A stretch of DNA of 6,160 nt from QYOJ01 sp043806735. GTDB taxonomy: Bacteria; Bacteroidota; Bacteroidia; Bacteroidales; FEN-979. Positions 1 to 5,007 of the stretch are shown one piece after another (position 1 is the stretch's first letter; each line of letters starts with the position of its first letter). Position numbers and translations under genes: made by a program. The notes under the pieces are model-generated. The model had not been told where the DNA came from, did no database searches, and was given only the letters and a program-made list of their open reading frames with translations. The stretch is from assembly GCA_043806735.1 (NCBI GenBank), contig JAZDGR010000026.1, positions 1 to 6,160 of the forward strand, written 5' to 3'.

Positions 1-1
1 C

Positions 2-340
2 GGCATCCGGATCTACACAATCGGCGTGGGATCGATGGGAATGGCTCCATATCCGGTTCAAACGCCGTTCGGAATGACCACCCAGAACATGGAGGTGAAA
101 ATCGATGAGCCCTTGCTGCAGGAGATCTCAAAGATGACCGACGGCAAATATTCCCGGGCCACCAGCAATGCCAAGCTGCGGGAGATCTACCAGGAGATTG
201 ATAAAATGGAGAAATCGAAAGTCGACGTCACCGAGTTTAAACGGAAGAAGGACGAGTATATACCCTTGATTTTAATAGCTCTTGCTTTGTTTGGATTGGA
301 AATGTTGCTCAGATACTCAGTGTTGAAAAACATACCTTAG
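2..340 (+). CDS. batA: BatA, VWA-domain aerotolerance protein (3' part only)
   Basis: Only the last 112 residues are visible; the frame is open from the window edge, so the true start lies to the left. The fragment opens with GIRIYTIGVGS, the late beta-strand of a von Willebrand factor A domain, where the protein checks in as a BatA/BatB-type envelope protein. It continues with a typical tail, DEPLLQEISKMTDGKYSRATS, and ends in one membrane helix (IPLILIALALFGLEMLL) close to the C-terminus. The metal-binding MIDAS residues are outside the window. The same order of elements recurs in the next gene, so the two are paralogues. The BatA call rests on its position as the first of two VWA genes directly before batB-batC-batD-batE. 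An internal GTG at 26 and ATGs at 35 and 41 lie within the VWA fold and are not starts. The role in oxygen or stress tolerance is known for the family, not shown by this fragment. Confidence 0.92.
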   Translation, partial: GIRIYTIGVGSMGMAPYPVQTPFGMTTQNMEVKIDEPLLQEISKMTDGKYSRATSNAKLREIYQEIDKMEKSKVDVTEFKRKKDEYIPLILIALALFGLEMLLRYSVLKNIP

Positions 341-357
341 CATTTTGAATTGAAAGA

Positions 358-1386
358 ATGTTTCGTTTTGCACATATAACGTATTTCTATCTTTTAGTTC
401 TGATCCCGGCTTTCATCGCCCTTTTCGCCTGGATGATGATCTGGCGGAAACGAGCTCTGCAACGGTTTGGCGAACCCGCGGTGATCTCCCGGCTGCTGCC
501 CGACATGGCCAATTCCAAGCTGATCCTGAAGTTCGTGTTGGCGATGCTTGCCTTCGGACTTCTGGTCTTCGTGTTAGCGGGCCCCCAAACCGGTTCGCGG
601 CTGGAGAAGGTGGAGCGGAAAGGGATCGACCTCATCATAGCCCTCGACGTCTCCAATTCGATGCTGGCACAAGACATCAAGCCCAACCGGATCGAACGGT
701 CGAAGCAGGCCATCAGCCGGCTCATCGATAAACTCGAAGGCGACCGGATCGGACTTATCGTGTTTGCCGGGAAAGCCTATACCCAACTGCCGATCACTAC
801 CGATTATGCCGCGGCAAAACTATTTGTCTCGACGATAAATCCGGGCATAGTCCCCACGCAGGGAACTGCCATCGGCGATGCCATCGACCTGGCGATTCAA
901 ACCTTCGGGGAATCGAAGAAAAACAAAGCCATCATCATCATCAGCGACGGGGAGGATCACCAGGGAAGCGTCCTGGAACAGGCCGAGCTGGCGGCTTCCA
1001 AAGGGATCGCCATCTATACCATCGGCATGGGGCTGCCAGAAGGGGGGCCGATCCCGGTTTACAACGGAAATGCACTCGTGGGATTCAAGAAGGATAAGAA
1101 AGGAAATGCAATAGTCAGCAAGCTGGACGAGACGCTGCTCCAACAGATCGCCACGATCGGGAAAGGAATGTACATTCGGGCAACCAACTCAGAAACCGGA
1201 CTGAACAAGGTCTTTGACGACATTAACGCAATCCAGAAATCGGAGATCGAGAGCAAGCAGTTTTCCGATTTCGAGAACCAGTTCCAGTACTTCCTGGCGG
1301 TGGCGCTGATCATTATGATCCTGGATTTGTTTATTTTTGAAAAGAAAACGTTCTGGCTAAAACATATCAGGCCGTTTGAAACTTAA
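358..1386 (+). CDS. batB: BatB, membrane-anchored VWA-domain aerotolerance protein
   Basis: A 342-residue protein of normal family length. Two N-terminal membrane helices (about 7-27 and 55-75) flank a basic loop (RKRALQR). The VWA domain covers about 90-290, and a third helix lies at about 308-327 before a basic tail. The positive-inside rule places the VWA domain in the periplasm (inference). The MIDAS metal site looks intact: DVSNS (D97, S99, S101), T170 in the GTAIGDAI segment and D197 in IISDGED. Such VWA proteins bind partners through a divalent metal, and in this family are thought to act with a MoxR AAA+ ATPase and other Bat proteins. The start is the ATG 17 nt after the batA stop; there is no strong Shine-Dalgarno, which is usual in Bacteroidota. 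The gene lies in the middle of the operon and no promoter is seen before it. Confidence 0.95.
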   Translation: MFRFAHITYFYLLVLIPAFIALFAWMMIWRKRALQRFGEPAVISRLLPDMANSKLILKFVLAMLAFGLLVFVLAGPQTGSRLEKVERKGIDLIIALDVSNSMLAQDIKPNRIERSKQAISRLIDKLEGDRIGLIVFAGKAYTQLPITTDYAAAKLFVSTINPGIVPTQGTAIGDAIDLAIQTFGESKKNKAIIIISDGEDHQGSVLEQAELAASKGIAIYTIGMGLPEGGPIPVYNGNALVGFKKDKKGNAIVSKLDETLLQQIATIGKGMYIRATNSETGLNKVFDDINAIQKSEIESKQFSDFENQFQYFLAVALIIMILDLFIFEKKTFWLKHIRPFET

Positions 1387-1389
1387 AAG

Positions 1390-1440
1390 AGGCACCAAGG
1401 CACCAAGGCACATAGGCACCGAGGCACCGAGGCACATAGG
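1390..1440 (+). repeat. 8-bp tandem array AGGCACNN, six copies, in the batB-batC gap
   Basis: Six head-to-tail octamers fill most of the 62-nt gap: AGGCACCA twice, AGGCACAT, AGGCACCG twice, AGGCACAT, then a partial AGG. They form two 24-bp blocks that differ only by A to G at the end of the first two units, so the array looks like a 24-bp block duplicated once (1390-1413 and 1414-1437). The closing AGG plus the next A gives AGGA at 1438-1441, 7 nt before the batC ATG, so the array edge may act as a ribosome binding site (inference). From memory, GGCACC-type octamer arrays occur in intergenic DNA of many Bacteroidota; I could not verify this. The region has no spacers and is not a CRISPR. Confidence 0.93.
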
Positions 1441-1448
1441 ATGATCAT

Positions 1449-2129
1449 ATGAAAGGGATTATAGTTAGTATATTATTGATTATTTCTCTGGCGGGGTTTT
1501 CGCAGAAGGAGTACAGGTATCTCCGGGAGGGGAACCGGCAGTATGATAAAGGGGATTTTTCGGAGGCTGAAAAAGACTACCGGAAAGCGCTGGAAGCAAA
1601 CAAAGAGTCGGTGAAAGGGCAATTCAACCTGGGAACTGCCGTTTATCAGGGCAAGAACTATAAGGAATCGGCCAGCATTTACGCTGGTTTAGGGGAACGA
1701 AAACTGGACAAGGAGACCCGGTCGGAGGTGTTTCATAACCTCGGAAACTCCCTGCTGGAAGCCAAGGATTATGAGAAAAGTATAGAAGCATACAAGCAGG
1801 CGCTGATCAACGACCCGTCAGACCTCGATTCCAAGTACAACCTGGAGTATGCCCGGATGATGCTGAAACAGCAACAACAGCAGAATCAGCAGAACAAGGA
1901 CAAACAGGACAAACAGGATCAGCAGAAGGAGGACGAGCAGGAGAAGCAGGATCAGCAAAACAAGGATCAGCAGAACCAGCAGAAACAGCCGCCGAAACCC
2001 AACAAGATCTCAAAGGAGGATGCTCAACGGATGCTCGAAGCCATGAAGAACGACGAAAAAAAAACTATGGAAAAGGTAAAAAAGCAAAAGGCCAAAGCAG
2101 TGATTGTCGGGATTGAAAAAGACTGGTAG
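1449..2129 (+). CDS. batC: BatC, periplasmic TPR protein with Gln/Lys/Asp-rich tail
   Basis: A 226-residue protein. An N-terminal signal peptide (MKGIIVSILLIISLAGFSQ) directs export, with probable cleavage near residues 16-19. About three TPR motifs follow, at roughly 22-55, 56-88 and 92-125 (for example FHNLGNSLLEAKDYEKSIEAYKQAL); TPRs are protein-docking helices. Residues 140-184 are low complexity, almost only Q, K, D, E and N. A conserved-looking C-terminal block (ISKEDAQRMLEAMKNDEKK ... EKDW), which I associate with BatC, ends the protein. No membrane helix other than the signal is seen. The ATG at 1449 is chosen because it opens directly into the signal peptide and has AGGA 7 nt upstream. 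An earlier ATG at 1441 is in another frame and stops after three codons. batD begins one base after the stop. An adaptor role between the VWA proteins and BatD/BatE is inferred from family and context. Confidence 0.93.
   Translation: MKGIIVSILLIISLAGFSQKEYRYLREGNRQYDKGDFSEAEKDYRKALEANKESVKGQFNLGTAVYQGKNYKESASIYAGLGERKLDKETRSEVFHNLGNSLLEAKDYEKSIEAYKQALINDPSDLDSKYNLEYARMMLKQQQQQNQQNKDKQDKQDQQKEDEQEKQDQQNKDQQNQQKQPPKPNKISKEDAQRMLEAMKNDEKKTMEKVKKQKAKAVIVGIEKDW
1866..1988 (+). other. Low-complexity Gln/Lys/Asp-coding tract within batC
   Basis: About 41 codons made almost only of CAG/CAA, AAG/AAA, GAC/GAT, GAG and AAC. Short direct repeats can be seen (AAACAGGAC followed by AAACAGGAT, and several GATCAGCA). 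It encodes residues 140-180 of BatC, a charged and probably disordered linker between the TPRs and the C-terminal block. Codons alternate CAG and CAA rather than forming a pure CAG run, so it is less prone to slippage than a perfect triplet array, and any gain or loss of triplets keeps frame. Low-complexity linkers of varying length are usual for BatC. Confidence 0.85.
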
Positions 2130-2130
2130 C

Positions 2131-3984
2131 ATGACCTATAACTTTATCACCGGAATCTTTTTCATGCTCCTCTCCTGCAACCTGGCAGGGCAGCAGATAC
2201 AGTTTACGGTTTCGGTGAAGCCGGTTGTTTCGGTAGGGGAGACCTTTGCCCTTACCTATACCCTGGATGCGCAGGGGGTGAATTTTAAGGGACCACGGAT
2301 CAACGGACTGGATGTTATCTCGGGGCCCAATACCTCCACCACCAGCAGCATCCGCTCCATCAACGGCCGCACCTCTATGTCCATCACCTATACTTACACA
2401 TATTTGTTGCAGGCGGTAAAGGAGGGAATTTTTGGGATTACTCCGGCTTCGGTTGCAGTGGAAGGGAAAGTGTACCAATCTGACCCGGCTACTGTCAAGG
2501 TCGTCTCGGGAGGAGGATCCCCCCAGCAGCCGCAGGGACGACCCGGGCAACCACAGCAAGCAGTGCAGGATGAAGGACAGTCGGGGGCCAACGATATCTT
2601 TCTGAAGGTATTTACAGGCGACGATAACCCGTTCCAGGGAGAAGGGATCATTGTGACTTATAAGCTTTTCACGAAAGTCCCTATTGCCCAGATCTCCATC
2701 AACAAACTTCCCTCGTTTCAGGGATTCTGGTCCCAGAACCTTTTAAAAGAAAGCGATCGCTTTCCGCAGTACAATCAAACCATCAACGGGGAACAATACG
2801 TTGTGGCCGAGATCCGCAAGATTGTCCTCTATCCGCTGAAGAGCGGAAAACTTTCGGTTAACCCCCTGGAGATGGAGTGCGTCGCCCAAGTGAAACGGCA
2901 ATCGCGGAACCGGACCGGAGATCCCTTTTTTGACGATTTCTTCAACAACAGCTTCTTCTCTCAATCCTACGCGACCGTCGAGAAGTCGTTGAAGTCAAAT
3001 CTGCTGACCATCAATGTCAAACCCTTGCCACTGGAGAGCAAACCGGCGAATTTCAGCGGGGCGGTCGGGGCTTTTACCTTCCGGTCAGAGATCGACAAAA
3101 CTACACTTCAGGCCAACGAACCGGTTACGTTGAAATTTGTTGTATCGGGCACCGGGAATATACAGTTGATTGACAAGCTGAATGTTACGTTCCCGCCCGA
3201 TTTTGAGACGTACGACCCGAAGATCGTGAGTGACTACAATATCACGGCTTCCGGAGTTACCGGAATGCAGTCGTTCGAGTACCTCTTCATCCCCCGGAAG
3301 CCCGGGAAGTTCACGATCAAGCCGGTCACCTTCAGTTATTTCGACCTGGCAAAGAAAAAATATGTGACCCTGCAGAGTCCGGAATATACCCTGAATGTGG
3401 AGAAGGGAAGTGGATCTTCTGCCGTCACGACCTATTCCGGCATGGGGAAGGAGGAGATCCAGTACATCGGAAGCGATATCAGGCATATTGAAAGCCGCAC
3501 CTTCCATCTATATAAAGGGGGGGCCTGGTTCCTTGGAACCCTTTCTTATTTTCTCTGGCTGGCGTTCCCCCTGGTATTGTTTATTGCCCTGCTGATCCTC
3601 TTCAAGAAACAGGCTGCCAGGCGCAGCAACACCCTGCTGATGAAAAACCGGAAAGCCACGCGGGTAGCGAAGAAACGACTCCGGAAGGCAGAGGATTTCC
3701 TGAAACACGGGAAGCAGGATCCCTTTTATGAAGAGATCTCGCAGGCCCTCTGGGGATATTTGGGGGATAAATTCGGGATCCCTAAAGCCGAACTTTCCAT
3801 GGATTCCGTCCTGCAGGTGCTTCAGGGGAAACAGGTGAGCGAAGAGATTATCGCGCAGTTCATCTCCACCCTCAACGATACGGAGTACGCCCGCTTCGCC
3901 CCGGGCGACAAAGCCCCGCGGATGGAGGAAACATACAGCAAGGCGATGGAGATTATTGCAAAAATAGAAAGATCGCTGAAATGA
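2131..3984 (+). CDS. batD: BatD, large periplasmic and membrane aerotolerance protein
   Basis: A 617-residue protein of normal BatD size. An N-terminal export signal (MTYNFITGIFFMLLSCNLAGQ) is followed by a long beta-rich periplasmic region (about 22-466). This holds an N-terminal BatD domain (QIQFTVSVKPVVSVGETFALTYT onward), a Gly/Pro/Gln linker at about 127-143, and further Ig-like segments such as RSEIDKTTLQANEPVTLKF and FEYLFIPRKPGKFTIKPVTF. One membrane helix lies at about 467-491. A basic cytoplasmic tail of about 125 residues (492-617) carries the family-typical SQALWGYLGDKFGIPKAELS. The ATG at 2131, one base after the batC stop, is preferred. A TTG at 2104 would overlap batC and bury the signal behind nine extra residues. 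The signal is ambiguous: LLSC at 13-16 resembles a lipobox, while LAGQ could be a signal peptidase I site. The stop overlaps the batE start. BatD is the likely scaffold of the Bat complex (inference). Confidence 0.94.
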   Translation: MTYNFITGIFFMLLSCNLAGQQIQFTVSVKPVVSVGETFALTYTLDAQGVNFKGPRINGLDVISGPNTSTTSSIRSINGRTSMSITYTYTYLLQAVKEGIFGITPASVAVEGKVYQSDPATVKVVSGGGSPQQPQGRPGQPQQAVQDEGQSGANDIFLKVFTGDDNPFQGEGIIVTYKLFTKVPIAQISINKLPSFQGFWSQNLLKESDRFPQYNQTINGEQYVVAEIRKIVLYPLKSGKLSVNPLEMECVAQVKRQSRNRTGDPFFDDFFNNSFFSQSYATVEKSLKSNLLTINVKPLPLESKPANFSGAVGAFTFRSEIDKTTLQANEPVTLKFVVSGTGNIQLIDKLNVTFPPDFETYDPKIVSDYNITASGVTGMQSFEYLFIPRKPGKFTIKPVTFSYFDLAKKKYVTLQSPEYTLNVEKGSGSSAVTTYSGMGKEEIQYIGSDIRHIESRTFHLYKGGAWFLGTLSYFLWLAFPLVLFIALLILFKKQAARRSNTLLMKNRKATRVAKKRLRKAEDFLKHGKQDPFYEEISQALWGYLGDKFGIPKAELSMDSVLQVLQGKQVSEEIIAQFISTLNDTEYARFAPGDKAPRMEETYSKAMEIIAKIERSLK

Positions 3985-4808
3985 AAACAGTTCGCAATTG
4001 GCAGTTGGCAGTTGGCAGTTGGCAGTTGGCAGTGGGAAGTCGGCAGTTGGCAGTTCGAAGTTTGCTTCTGGCTTCTGGCTTCTGGCTTCTGGCTTTTACC
4101 CTGTTTGCCCAGGATCCCACAGCGGCCCTGATAAAAGCAAACAAAGCTTATACTGACGGATTGTACAACGATGCGGCAGAGCTATATAAACAGGTCGCCG
4201 ATGCCGGCTATCAGGCTCCGGAACTCTTTTTTAACCTGGGCAATTGCTATTATAAACTGGACGACTTCCCCAACGCCATCCTGTGGTACGAACGGGCCAG
4301 GCGGCTCGATCCCGGAAATGAGAACATCGACTTTAACCTCAATGTAACCAACAGCAAGATCGCCGATAAAATCGACGCCCTTCCCGAACTGTTTTACGTG
4401 CGATGGTTTAAAGCCCTTGTCAATCTTTACCCGGTCAAACTCTGGTCGTACCAAACCATCATCTTCTTTATCCTAACCCTGGCCTCCATCTCCCTTTACC
4501 TCCTTGGTGTCCGGTTGATCCTCCGCAAAGCCGGCTTCTGGACTGGGTTCCTGTTCTTTACCCTCACGCTCTTCACCCTTCTCTTCTCCCTCTCGGGAAC
4601 CCATCAGATGAAGAACCTTCGCGAAGCCATCGTGTTTGATCCGACGGTCACGGTCAAGAGCTCTCCCGATGAGAAGAGCATCGACCTTTTCGTCCTTCAC
4701 GAAGGAACCAAGGTGCGGGTACTCGACAAAATCGGCACCTGGTACGAGATCCGCATCGCTAACGGCAGTGTCGGTTGGCTGCCCGGGGAAGCACTTGTGG
4801 AGATTTAG
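3981..4808 (+). CDS. batE: BatE, TPR and SH3-domain membrane protein with a repeat-encoded signal peptide
   Basis: A 275-residue protein. Residues 1-44 form an unusually long signal region. A repetitive n-region contains WQLAVGS twice and RQLAVRS, followed by a hydrophobic core LLLASGFWLLAFTLFA; probable cleavage is at A43/Q44. Two TPRs follow at about 47-78 and 81-113 (ELFFNLGNCYYKLDDFPNAILWYERARRLDP). Two membrane helices lie at about 157-177 and 186-205, joined by a short basic loop. An SH3-like domain covers about 214-275 (VTVKSSPDEKS, then GTKVRVLDKIGTWYEIRI, then GSVGWLPGEAL). Predicted topology places the TPRs and SH3 in the periplasm. The start ATG overlaps the batD stop as ATGA, suggesting translational coupling. 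Other in-frame starts (TTG at 4005, 4026, 4047 and 4062; GTG at 4032) lie inside the repeats and are weaker. Nearly the whole signal region is encoded by heptamer arrays, which is odd for this family. It is the last gene of the operon. Confidence 0.93.
   Translation: MKTVRNWQLAVGSWQLAVGSRQLAVRSLLLASGFWLLAFTLFAQDPTAALIKANKAYTDGLYNDAAELYKQVADAGYQAPELFFNLGNCYYKLDDFPNAILWYERARRLDPGNENIDFNLNVTNSKIADKIDALPELFYVRWFKALVNLYPVKLWSYQTIIFFILTLASISLYLLGVRLILRKAGFWTGFLFFTLTLFTLLFSLSGTHQMKNLREAIVFDPTVTVKSSPDEKSIDLFVLHEGTKVRVLDKIGTWYEIRIANGSVGWLPGEALVEI
3998..4060 (+). repeat. 7-bp tandem array TTGGCAG, nine units, inside batE
   Basis: Nine heptamer units in line. Five are perfect TTGGCAG (3998-4032), followed by TGGGAAG, TCGGCAG, a perfect TTGGCAG (4047-4053) and TTCGAAG. 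A further decayed unit (TTCGCAA) may precede it at 3991-3997. Total length is 63 bp, so the array stays in frame and is read with a 7-residue period as WQLAVGS. The five perfect units in a row are the part most open to slipped-strand change. The opposite strand reads CTGCCAA; from memory this heptamer is common in intergenic arrays of Bacteroidota, unverified here. Confidence 0.95.
4064..4098 (+). repeat. 7-bp tandem array GCTTCTG, four perfect units plus one decayed, inside batE
   Basis: Four perfect GCTTCTG units (4064-4091) followed by GCTTTTA (4092-4098). The array starts three bases after the TTGGCAG array ends. Translated in the batE frame it gives LLLASGFWLLAFT, the hydrophobic core of the signal peptide. 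The opposite strand reads CAGAAGC, a second heptamer I recall from Bacteroidota intergenic arrays (unverified). Confidence 0.93.
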
Positions 4809-4813
4809 GAGAC

Positions 4814-4888
4814 ATGACTACTTATGAACAAGCTTATTCCCTAGATCATCTTGCCACCTTCATCGATAAAATTTTTTTGCAGAATTAA
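4814..4888 (+). CDS. Possible 24-residue small ORF after batE (doubtful)
   Basis: An ATG frame starting 5 nt after the batE stop and ending at TAA, encoding 24 residues that begin MTTYEQAYSLDH and end FIDKIFLQN. An AGGAG at 4807-4811 lies just 2 nt before the ATG, closer than is normal for a ribosome binding site. The peptide has no signal, membrane helix or motif I recognise. Its 3' end overlaps the -33 box of the downstream promoter. It may be a small peptide at the end of the operon, the leftover 5' end of a lost gene, or chance. I lean to chance or remnant. Confidence 0.2.
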   Translation: MTTYEQAYSLDHLATFIDKIFLQN

Positions 4889-4906
4889 GTTTTTAAATTA
4901 TATTTG
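4876..4906 (+). promoter_or_regulatory. Consensus Bacteroidota housekeeping promoter
   Basis: TTTG at 4876-4879, a 19-bp spacer, then TATATTTG at 4899-4906. This matches exactly the known Bacteroidota primary-sigma pattern, a -33 TTTG and a -7 TAnnTTTG spaced 19-21 bp. Transcription would start around 4911-4914, leaving a leader of about 95 nt before the BNR-protein start at 5008. The site lies in the AT-rich gap and points at the downstream gene, so that gene is probably transcribed separately from the bat operon. Confidence 0.7.
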
Positions 4907-4977
4907 TTGGTTTAAATGAAGATCTCATCAATCTCTTGGATGATTTGATTTTCCTGCGATTACATAAAAAAACCAAC
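4906..4977. repeat. 8-bp inverted repeat in the leader of the BNR-protein gene
   Basis: GTTGGTTT at 4906-4913 and its exact reverse complement AAACCAAC at 4970-4977 are separated by 56 nt. The left arm begins at the last base of the -7 element and covers the expected transcription start. A small nested hairpin is possible inside (TCATC at 4925-4929 with GATGA at 4939-4943). The stem is A/T-rich with a long loop and no following T-run, so it is a poor terminator. It might be a leader structure or an operator half-site pair, or chance. Confidence 0.3.
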
Positions 4978-5007
4978 GTAACAGATCAAATTGCTAAAAC
5001 CAGGAAT

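Noticed and set aside
387..725. 112-codon open frame on the minus strand opposite batB
   Set aside because: It is fully contained opposite the VWA coding region, including the MIDAS codons. Its Arg/Ser/Met-rich translation has no domain, as expected of a frame shadow.
1390..1440. CRISPR-like array
   Set aside because: The units are 8 bp and directly contiguous with no spacers, so this is a simple tandem repeat.
1441..1452. Three-codon upstream ORF (ATG ATC ATA TGA) overlapping the batC start
   Set aside because: It is too short to support, and an ATG this close to the true start can arise by chance. No regulatory pattern is evident.
2104..2130. TTG start giving a BatD nine residues longer
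   Set aside because: It overlaps the end of batC and puts a basic, non-family stretch ahead of a good signal peptide. The ATG at 2131 is the better start.
2065..2559. 164-codon open frame on the minus strand opposite batD
   Set aside because: It lies opposite a clear BatD coding sequence. Its translation has no recognisable domain or signal, and long antisense frames are common at this base composition.
3085..3507. 140-codon open frame on the minus strand opposite batD
   Set aside because: It is opposite the conserved BatD periplasmic domain, shows no motif, and has no room for its own promoter.
3953..4144. Minus-strand open frame reading PTANCQL repeats across the batE heptamers
   Set aside because: The repetitive translation simply reflects 7-bp periodicity, which leaves all frames free of stops. 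Plus-strand batE has clear domains.
4809..4880. Intrinsic terminator after batE using the T7 run at 4872-4878
   Set aside because: No GC-rich stem precedes the T run; only 3-4 bp pairings can be drawn. The run is also part of the -33 region of the downstream promoter.
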